Origin: Polaribacter sp. Hel_I_88
Lineage (GTDB): Bacteria; Bacteroidota; Bacteroidia; Flavobacteriales; Flavobacteriaceae
Direction of reading: 5' to 3'
DNA: 64,000 nt
NCBI RefSeq assembly: GCF_000687935.1
Contig: NZ_JHZZ01000001.1
Span: forward strand, 1,984,001-2,048,000
Shown here: in pieces, positions 16,749 to 22,964 of the stretch
Numbering within the stretch: position 1 is the first letter of the stretch
How the letters are laid out: each line of letters starts with the position of its first letter
Translations under genes and position numbers: made by a program
The notes under the pieces: generated by a model
The model's input: only the letters and a program-made list of their open reading frames with translations
What the model was told of the DNA's origin: nothing
Database searches by the model: none

Positions 16749-16808
16749 ATCCCGCAGAAAAAGCGGGATAAGCGACCTCTAAAATTTTGCCAAAAGGCAA
16801 AATTAGAG
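16749..16808 (-). terminator. Double hairpin after the CMD-like gene
   Basis: Two stems: ATCCCGC/GCGGGAT (16749-16755 with 16763-16769) and CTCTAAAATTTTGCC/GGCAAAATTAGAG (16777-16791 with 16796-16808, 2-nt bulge). They lie 6 bp beyond the stop of the CMD-like gene. Termination or attenuation before the rest of the cluster is likely; T-tracts are weak. Confidence 0.55.
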
Positions 16809-16813
16809 TCTGC

Positions 16814-17149
16814 TTACATTTCTAACTTATTAACTTTATTCATCATTTGCACTCCATGTACCAAAGTTGCACCACTTTTAATGGCTGCTCCCACATGAAT
16901 TGCTTCCATCATTTGCTCTTTAGTAACGCCTCTTTGTAAAGTGTCTTTTGTATAGGCATCAATGCAATATGGACATTGTTCTGTATGTGCTACAGCTAAT
17001 GCAATTAAAGATTTTTCACGAGCTGTTAACGCTCCTTCTTCAAAAACTTTTCCATAATAGTCAAAGAATTTGTTTCCTAAATCTTCACTCCATTCTGTTA
17101 TTTTTCCGAATTTTCTTAAATCTCCAGAATCGTAATATGTTTTAGACAT
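16814..17149 (-). CDS. Arsenosugar-associated AhpD/CMD-like protein
   Basis: 111 residues of the carboxymuconolactone decarboxylase/AhpD fold. The redox motif is C59-PY-C62, preceded by AREKSLIALAVAHTEQ. In AhpD peroxidases the motif is followed by a histidine (CxxC-x3-H); here that place is Tyr66, so ordinary AhpD relay chemistry is doubtful. Proteins of this kind are annotated as arsenosugar biosynthesis-associated peroxidase-like proteins because they recur beside arsS. It might use its cysteine pair on an arsenic intermediate or in redox protection (inference). 39 bp downstream of the DUF547 gene. Confidence 0.88.
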   Translation of the reverse strand: MSKTYYDSGDLRKFGKITEWSEDLGNKFFDYYGKVFEEGALTAREKSLIALAVAHTEQCPYCIDAYTKDTLQRGVTKEQMMEAIHVGAAIKSGATLVHGVQMMNKVNKLEM

Positions 17150-17188
17150 TTATATATTTTTATAAATTTAAAAGTTGAAAGATAGTAA

Positions 17189-17899
17189 TTATTTACTGTT
17201 CAAACTCCAATCATATTTTAAATAAGATATTTTAGCATCAGAATTGATTTCTGTAGTTGAATACTTGTTTAAATAATCAATTACGGAACCATTTTTAGTA
17301 AAATCTTCTTGAAACCAATCAAAGATTGATGAAATTTGAACTTTATCCTTAGAAATCTTATTTCTAGAGGAATCGTTGATAAATGTTTTCATCAATTCCT
17401 CTAAATTAGCATGTACATTTTCTTCTGTAAAAGCTTCGTTTCCTAATTTAGGGCAAGAAATAGAAGCACAATTTACACCTACATGAATTCTTGGGTCAAA
17501 TAAATTTTTACGTAAAATTTCATGTTCAATATGATCTAAGGTGTATGTTTTGCCACCAACTTTCGCAAAAGGAATCTTCCAAGCTGTTTTTCCATCTTTT
17601 TTGATATCCATAATTGATTTTAATGGATAATTTTCTAAAATAAGTTTGATAGTATAGGCATTGTAAGCATTGATCCAAAATGCTTTTTGCTTATTTTTTG
17701 ACCAAGAATCTGCTGGTGATGTTTTTTCTAAATAATCAATGTAAGTATCTAATTTAGCTTCATCCGCTTTAAAAGATTTATAGTCTACAAAGCCGTCTTT
17801 TGTAACGTGTTTTTGTAATAAATCATTATAAATTGATGTTTGTGCATTTCCTTGTGAGAAGGTTAAAATTGCTATAAGTACTATAAATATGTTTTTCAT
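17189..17899 (-). CDS. DUF547 exported protein
   Basis: 236 residues with a signal peptide (ending FSQGNAQ). DUF547 covers most of the rest: KQKAFWINAYNAYTIKLI at about 64-81 and HVGVNCASISCPKL at about 139-152 are the family's two conserved blocks, with a cysteine pair in the latter. The biochemical function of DUF547 is not known; distant relationship to transglutaminase-like folds has been suggested. It is the first gene of the minus-strand cluster leading to arsS. No perfect TAnnTTTG box was found upstream; the nearest is CAAAAATG at 17949 (plus-strand reading), one base off. Confidence 0.85.
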   Translation of the reverse strand: MKNIFIVLIAILTFSQGNAQTSIYNDLLQKHVTKDGFVDYKSFKADEAKLDTYIDYLEKTSPADSWSKNKQKAFWINAYNAYTIKLILENYPLKSIMDIKKDGKTAWKIPFAKVGGKTYTLDHIEHEILRKNLFDPRIHVGVNCASISCPKLGNEAFTEENVHANLEELMKTFINDSSRNKISKDKVQISSIFDWFQEDFTKNGSVIDYLNKYSTTEINSDAKISYLKYDWSLNSK

Positions 17900-18020
17900 A
17901 AATGTTTTTGTTTCTACGTTATTAGACGAAGTTTTTATAATAGATTACAAAAATGAGTCCAATCTTTTTTAGAAGCACTCTTTTAATTTTGTAATAGATT
18001 AATTTAGTGTGATTTGAAAT

Positions 18021-18728
18021 TTATTTTTGATCATATAAAAACTCATCAGTAAGTTCGTTTGTAAGGTTAAGTTTGAACCTTTTTCTGAATAGAAAAACGG
18101 CTCCATATAATAAAGGCGTATCTAAAATGGCAACAATTACTTTAAACAGAAAACCACTAATTAATAAACTTGTAAAGATTTCCCAAGGCAAAATTTTAAA
18201 AATGCATAATAAAAATATTACAGTAAAAGTATCTATAAATTGTGATGCAAACGTGGAAAAATTATTACGCAACCATAAATGTTTTCCATGGGTTAGTTTT
18301 TTCCAAAAATGAAAAATTTTGATGTCTATAAATTGTGCGAACAAATATGCCATCATTGATGCAAAAACGGCTAAAGGCGATAGTCCAAATACTTGATGAA
18401 AAGTTTCATTATTAATAGGAGAAGTTTCAGTTGCTGGAGCAACATCTGAAATTAATATGATAAGCATGGAAAACAAAGAAGCAAAAATACCAGCAATAAC
18501 GACTTTATTTGCTTTTCTTTTACCATAGATTTCTGATAAAATATCAGTAATTAAAAACGTAATGGGATAAGGTAAAATGCCCACAGAAATTTCAAAACGA
18601 TACAAACCAAAAGGTTCCCAATAAAAAAACTTTTGAAATATTAAGTTTGATGCCACTAAGGATGCAATAAATAACGCAGCTAATACGAAGTAAATATTAT
18701 CTGCCAATTGTTTGTCTTTAAGTGTCAT
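18021..18728 (-). CDS. yhhQ: Queuosine precursor transporter (YhhQ/VUT family)
   Basis: 235 residues, about six TM helices. Family features: NLIFQKFFYWEP-like start, the block YPITFLITDILSEIYGKRKANKVV and the C-terminal LFKVIVAILDTPLLY. YhhQ-type proteins import preQ0/preQ1 for queuosine tRNA modification. A TAACTTTG -7 box on the minus strand at 18733-18740 lies only about 5 bp before the ATG, so the transcript may be leaderless or have a 0-2-base leader. Confidence 0.92.
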   Translation of the reverse strand: MTLKDKQLADNIYFVLAALFIASLVASNLIFQKFFYWEPFGLYRFEISVGILPYPITFLITDILSEIYGKRKANKVVIAGIFASLFSMLIILISDVAPATETSPINNETFHQVFGLSPLAVFASMMAYLFAQFIDIKIFHFWKKLTHGKHLWLRNNFSTFASQFIDTFTVIFLLCIFKILPWEIFTSLLISGFLFKVIVAILDTPLLYGAVFLFRKRFKLNLTNELTDEFLYDQK

Positions 18729-18732
18729 GAAG

Positions 18733-18740
18733 CAAAGTTA
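18733..18740 (-). promoter_or_regulatory. -7 box (TAACTTTG) directly ahead of yhhQ
   Basis: TAnnTTTG match on the minus strand ending 5 bp before the yhhQ start codon. With the usual 5-7 bp from box to start site, transcription would begin at or near the A of the ATG. Confidence 0.5.
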
Positions 18741-18748
18741 GTAAATAT

Positions 18749-18756
18749 TAATTTTG
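18749..18756 (+). promoter_or_regulatory. -7 box (TAATTTTG) upstream of the RNA-like element
   Basis: Plus-strand TAnnTTTG match about 30 bp upstream of the structured element at 18781-18905. If used it would give a transcript containing the whole element. It is back to back with the yhhQ box. No -33 TTG is visible. Confidence 0.35.
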
Positions 18757-18780
18757 TTTCATATATTTAATTAATTATTA

Positions 18781-18905
18781 AACAAGTCTAGCCCTGATTG
18801 AAGCCTTTCGACTATGCTCAAGGCAGGCTAATGTTTGAGCTCTTTTTTATGCTTTTTCAGCATAAAAAAAGCGAGTGCTGAAAGCAGGAAATAGCTTCAA
18901 ATAAA
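18781..18905 (+). ncRNA. Candidate structured RNA, copy 1 (pseudoknot element)
   Basis: Shares with 59437-59525 the blocks AAGTCTAGCCC, GATTGAA, a TATGC/GCATA hairpin with long T/A arms (here 18843-18853 with 18859-18869), GAAAGC and GGAAATAGCTTCAAATAA. TTGAAGC (18798-18804) can pair with GCTTCAA (18894-18900), and CCTG (18093-type block at 18793-18796) with CAGG (18885-18888), which together form a pseudoknot. In copy 2 the latter pair is CCAG/CTGG, a compensatory change. Copy 1 also has an extra GCTCAA/TTGAGC stem. I suspect an Rfam class known from Flavobacteria such as Flavo-1, untested. Confidence 0.6.
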
Positions 18906-18911
18906 AATCAT

Positions 18912-18919
18912 TATTTTTG
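18912..18919 (+). promoter_or_regulatory. -7 box (TATTTTTG) for fabD
   Basis: Plus-strand TAnnTTTG match 42 bp before the fabD ATG and just downstream of the RNA-like element, which suggests that fabD has its own promoter and does not depend on the element. Confidence 0.5.
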
Positions 18920-18961
18920 TCGCCAATTCAACGATTAAATAATTACACAAATTAACAATTT

Positions 18962-19843
18962 ATGAAAGCATATATTTTTCCAGGACAAGGAGCACAATTT
19001 TCAGGAATGGGATTGGATTTATACGAGAAATTTCCATTAGCACAAGAATATTTCGAAAAAGCAAATGATATTTTAGGGTTTTCAATTACAGACATTATGT
19101 TTGAAGGAACTGCTGAACAATTGAAAGAAACGAAAGTTACACAACCTGCTATTTTTTTACATTCGGTGATTTTAGCGAAGGTTTTGGGTGATTCTTTTCA
19201 GCCAGCAATGGTTGCTGGACATTCTTTAGGGGAATTATCGGCTTTGGTTGCAATTGGAGTTTTATCTTTTGAAGATGGTTTGGAATTGGTTTCAAAAAGA
19301 GCTTTGGCAATGCAAAATGCGTGTGAAACACAAAAATCTACAATGGCTGCAATTATTGGTTTAGAAGATACTATAGTTGAGGAATTTTGTGCAGAGGTTG
19401 ATGGAGTGGTGGTAGCTGCAAATTATAATTGTCCAGGTCAATTAGTGATTTCAGGAGAAGTAGAAGCTGTTGAAAAAGCTTGCGAAATATTAAAAGAAAA
19501 AGGTGCAAAAATGGCTGTAGTGTTGCCTGTTGGTGGTGCATTTCATTCGCCTTTAATGGAGCCTGCAAGAGAGGAGTTAGCTGCTGCAATTGAAGCAACA
19601 ACTTTTAACGAACCAATTTGTCCAGTTTATCAAAATGTAGCTGCAATGGCTATAAATGATGCTGCAACTATAAAAGGAAATTTAGTAGCTCAATTGACTG
19701 CGCCTGTAAAATGGACACAATGTATCCAAGCAATGATTGCTGATGGAGCAACCGAATTTATAGAAGTTGGCCCAGGAAAAGTATTACAAGGTTTAATGCG
19801 TAAAATTGATAGAAAAGTTGCTGCAAGTGGAGCTGCTGTTTAG
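18962..19843 (+). CDS. fabD: Malonyl-CoA:ACP transacylase
   Basis: 293 residues, usual FabD length. Moves malonyl from CoA to acyl carrier protein at the start of type II fatty acid synthesis in the cytoplasm. The N-terminal IFPGQGAQFSGMG, the nucleophile elbow AGHSLGE (Ser88) and the catalytic-histidine stretch GGAFHSPLM (His195) are intact, as is the C-terminal FIEVGPGKVLQGL. Monocistronic by position: flanked by its own -7 box and by a terminator shared with the convergent peptidase gene. Confidence 0.97.
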   Translation: MKAYIFPGQGAQFSGMGLDLYEKFPLAQEYFEKANDILGFSITDIMFEGTAEQLKETKVTQPAIFLHSVILAKVLGDSFQPAMVAGHSLGELSALVAIGVLSFEDGLELVSKRALAMQNACETQKSTMAAIIGLEDTIVEEFCAEVDGVVVAANYNCPGQLVISGEVEAVEKACEILKEKGAKMAVVLPVGGAFHSPLMEPAREELAAAIEATTFNEPICPVYQNVAAMAINDAATIKGNLVAQLTAPVKWTQCIQAMIADGATEFIEVGPGKVLQGLMRKIDRKVAASGAAV

Positions 19844-19844
19844 T

Positions 19845-19877
19845 TTACAGTTTACAGTTTTCAGTAACAGTTTATAG
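19845..19877. repeat. ACAGTTT tandem relic after fabD
   Basis: Five imperfect 7-10-bp units of TTTACAG/TTTTCAG in a row directly past the fabD stop codon. Similar to the CAGT-rich run at 16283-16312. Confidence 0.45.
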
Positions 19878-19886
19878 TAAAAAAAA

Positions 19887-19919
19887 ATCCCAATTTCAAA
19901 TTTGACATTGGGAATTTTT
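19887..19919. terminator. Terminator between convergent fabD and M16 peptidase genes
   Basis: TCCCAAT (19888-19894) pairs with ATTGGGA (19907-19913), flanked by seven A on the left and five T on the right, so it can serve both strands. Confidence 0.75.
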
Positions 19920-19943
19920 ATTCTATTTTCTTTTTTAAAAGAC

Positions 19944-22790
19944 TTACTTTTTAATCTCTTTTTGTCTTTCATTCAATAAAACAGGTTCTCCATAACCCAA
20001 TTCTTTCATTCTTTCTAATTGCGTTTCAGCATCACCAACCACTAACCAAATCATTTTATTTGGGTTGATATATTTGTTTGCTAATTCAGCAATTCGTTCT
20101 TTAGTCATGGTATTTACAACATTTTCTCTCTCTTTAACATAGTCAGATTCCCAGCCATAATCGCTCATATTCGAGAGCATGTTTAGTTTTGCTCTTGAGG
20201 TTTCAAAAGCCCTAGCATTACTTTTAATTAAAAAGCTTTTTGTGGTTTCTAAATCTTTATCAGAAAAAGTACTTGGATATTCTTCTAATATTTTCTTTAC
20301 AGCTTGTGCAGATTCTAAAGTAACATTACTTCTTACGCCACTAGAAATCGTAAAATCTCCTTTCGCTTTTGTACCAGAAAAACCAGAACGAATTCCATAC
20401 GTATATCCTTTTCCTTCACGTAATTCTTGTGTTAATCTAGAGGCAAAACCACCACCACCTAAAATATAATTCATCACATTTGCTGCATAAAAATCATCAT
20501 CATTAGCAGCCAAAGCTGGTGCTCCAAATTGTAAAACCGATTGTTTTGCATTTGGAATATCATAAAAATAAACGGTTGGTTTGTCTGGAGCATCTGGAGT
20601 TGTATACTCAGGAATAGTTACTTCTTTTGCAGCCCAATTATCATTTAAATCAGCTAATGAAGAGGTTACATTTTCTTCAGAAATATCTCCAACAACTAAC
20701 ATTTTAGCAACAGAAGGAGAAATGTAATTGTTATAAAAAGTTTTCACATCTTCTAAAGTGATGCTTTCTACAGATGAAACTGTTCCTAAATTATTTTTAG
20801 AACGGATATTATCTTTTCCGTAAATCAACTCATTATACGTATTTCTTGCTACAGAATTAGGATCTGCTTCCTGCTGACGTAAACGTGCAATGGTTGCGCT
20901 TTTTAATAGTTCGAATTCACTTTCGTCAAATCTTGGTTCTAACAAAATTTCTTGCACTAAAGCCAACGTTTTCTCGTAGTTTTTAGCTAAAGTAGTTGCG
21001 CTTATTGTAATTTCTTCTTGACCTGAATACACATTTATACTAGCACCTAGTTCTTGAATTGCTTCTTCTAGTTCAGCTACAGTTTTGTTTTTTGTGCCCT
21101 TTTCAAGAAGATTCGCAGTTAAATTGGCAACACCCAATTTATCCATAGATTCTAATAACTGTCCACCATCAATTGTTACATAAAATTGTACGAGAGGCAC
21201 TTCATCATTTTCAATTCCGAATATTTTTAAACCATTATTTAAACTTGTTTTATAAACTTCAGGAGTTGCTAAAGACGGTGTTTCTCCGTAATTTGGTTCA
21301 ACACTTCTATCAAAAGAAGAAGGTGTTTTCTCATACGTTGCTGCGATTTTTGGATCGAAACTTTCTTCTGCTCCTGTTACAATTTTCTCTTCTACAACAT
21401 CAGCTAAAATAGAGCCTGTTAACGCTAAATCAGCTTGATTTTTTGGTACAAAACTAGTAGCAATGTAATTTTTATTTTTGATGTATTTATTATACACATT
21501 CATTACATCTTCTGTAGTTACTGCTAATGTGTTTTTGATGTCTTCAGTTACAAAACCAGGATTTCCTGTATAAGTATTGTAAGATGCTAAACCAGTTCCT
21601 TTACCCAAAACACTCGATAAACTCTGATAAAAATTAGTTTCTTGACCCGCTTTTATTCTGTTTAAATCTTTTTCAGAAATCCCTTCTGCTTCAAATTTTG
21701 CAAATGCTTTTTCAACGCCAGCTTTTAAAGTATCTAATTTTATATCATTAAAAGCTCTAATCACTAAATGTGTTTCTCCAGCAATTTCAGAAGCATAATT
21801 ATACATAGTTGTGTTAGATGTCAATTTTAAATCATCAACCAAAACCTCATTAAAAGGTGCTTTTTTGCCACTAGTTAAATACTGTGTTAAAACCTCTAAA
21901 GCATAAGAATCTTTGTGATACTGCTCCACACTTGGCCAAGCCATTGTTAATTGAGGAACTCTTGCAAAATTATCTTCATAATATAAGAATTTAGTTTCAG
22001 CAACATTTCCAGCTTTTTTCTCTAAAGCAGGAATTTCTTCACCTTTAGGTATTTCGTCAAAATATTTATGAACCCATTTTGTAGCTTGTTCAACATCAAT
22101 ATCTCCAGACAACACTAAAGTTGAATTATTTGGCACATACCATTTTTTGAAAAACGTTTTTACATCGTCTAAAGTTGCATTTTGTAAATCTTCTAAAGAA
22201 CCAATTACTTGCCAATTATAAGGATGGTCTTTTGGATACAAATTTTTACCAAGCACATAAAAATTATGTCCATAAGGTCTGTTGTCTACACTTTGTCTTT
22301 TTTCGTTTTTAACAACTTGTTTTTCTTTTGCCAAAACAGGATCTGTAACTGTGTTGATAAAGTAACCCAATTTATCAGCTTCTGCCCAAATCATTTTTTC
22401 CAAAGCATCTTTAGGTACTGTTTGTAGATAATTTGTTCTATCTCTTGATGTTGATCCATTGGCTCCTGAACCACCAATTCTTGCGCTCATTTTGTCCAAT
22501 CCACCTTTTCCTAAATTTTCAGATTCCAAGAACAATAAATGTTCAAATAAGTGAGCAAAACCAGTTCTGCCTTCAATTTCTCTAGCAGAACCCACATGCA
22601 CCATTAACTCTACAGCCACAACTGGGTCAGATTTATCAACATGAAAAACAACGTCTAAACCATTGTCAAGGGTAATTTTTTTATAGTTGATGCTTAATTC
22701 TGGTGTTTTTTCTGTTGATTTATCTTCGGATGAATTTTTACATCCAATAAAAGCAGTGATTGCTAAAAATACAATTAATAATTTTTTCAT
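19944..22790 (-). CDS. M16-family zinc peptidase lipoprotein
   Basis: 948 residues: a lipoprotein signal (FIGC, Cys17) followed by two M16 peptidase repeats. The first carries the inverted zinc motif HLFEH (His80, Glu83, His84) within AHLFEHLLFLES and the downstream acidic ligand region (ENEKRQ-type VKNEKRQSVDNRP). The second repeat, from about 500, lacks the zinc motif, as in other pitrilysin-type clam-shell proteases. Attached to a membrane of the cell envelope, it probably degrades peptides. Convergent with fabD and divergent from leuS. Confidence 0.92.
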   Translation of the reverse strand: MKKLLIVFLAITAFIGCKNSSEDKSTEKTPELSINYKKITLDNGLDVVFHVDKSDPVVAVELMVHVGSAREIEGRTGFAHLFEHLLFLESENLGKGGLDKMSARIGGSGANGSTSRDRTNYLQTVPKDALEKMIWAEADKLGYFINTVTDPVLAKEKQVVKNEKRQSVDNRPYGHNFYVLGKNLYPKDHPYNWQVIGSLEDLQNATLDDVKTFFKKWYVPNNSTLVLSGDIDVEQATKWVHKYFDEIPKGEEIPALEKKAGNVAETKFLYYEDNFARVPQLTMAWPSVEQYHKDSYALEVLTQYLTSGKKAPFNEVLVDDLKLTSNTTMYNYASEIAGETHLVIRAFNDIKLDTLKAGVEKAFAKFEAEGISEKDLNRIKAGQETNFYQSLSSVLGKGTGLASYNTYTGNPGFVTEDIKNTLAVTTEDVMNVYNKYIKNKNYIATSFVPKNQADLALTGSILADVVEEKIVTGAEESFDPKIAATYEKTPSSFDRSVEPNYGETPSLATPEVYKTSLNNGLKIFGIENDEVPLVQFYVTIDGGQLLESMDKLGVANLTANLLEKGTKNKTVAELEEAIQELGASINVYSGQEEITISATTLAKNYEKTLALVQEILLEPRFDESEFELLKSATIARLRQQEADPNSVARNTYNELIYGKDNIRSKNNLGTVSSVESITLEDVKTFYNNYISPSVAKMLVVGDISEENVTSSLADLNDNWAAKEVTIPEYTTPDAPDKPTVYFYDIPNAKQSVLQFGAPALAANDDDFYAANVMNYILGGGGFASRLTQELREGKGYTYGIRSGFSGTKAKGDFTISSGVRSNVTLESAQAVKKILEEYPSTFSDKDLETTKSFLIKSNARAFETSRAKLNMLSNMSDYGWESDYVKERENVVNTMTKERIAELANKYINPNKMIWLVVGDAETQLERMKELGYGEPVLLNERQKEIKK

Positions 22791-22935
22791 TTGAGTTGAT
22801 TTTTAAGCCGTTAAAATTACTTAAAAAAAGTAGGTAAGCAACTGTTTTCTTGTTAAATATCTAATAAATAAAACCAAGTTTTAGCTTTCTTATTTTAATT
22901 TCAGAAATCCAATTCACTCTTTAAAAGAATAAATG

Positions 22936-22943
22936 TAAATTTG
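22936..22943 (+). promoter_or_regulatory. -7 box (TAAATTTG) for leuS; decides the start codon
   Basis: TAAATTTGCA is a full TAnnTTTG match. It overlaps a TTG at 22941 that would open the reading frame 8 codons earlier. Because transcription must begin past this box, the ATG at 22965 is the real start. Confidence 0.65.
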
Positions 22944-22964
22944 CACCCTCAAAAAGCAGAAGTA

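Noticed and set aside
22941..22964. TTG start giving LeuRS eight more residues
   Set aside because: The TTG is part of the TAAATTTG -7 box, so it cannot be in the mRNA; the family N-terminus begins at MQYNHQEIEKNW.
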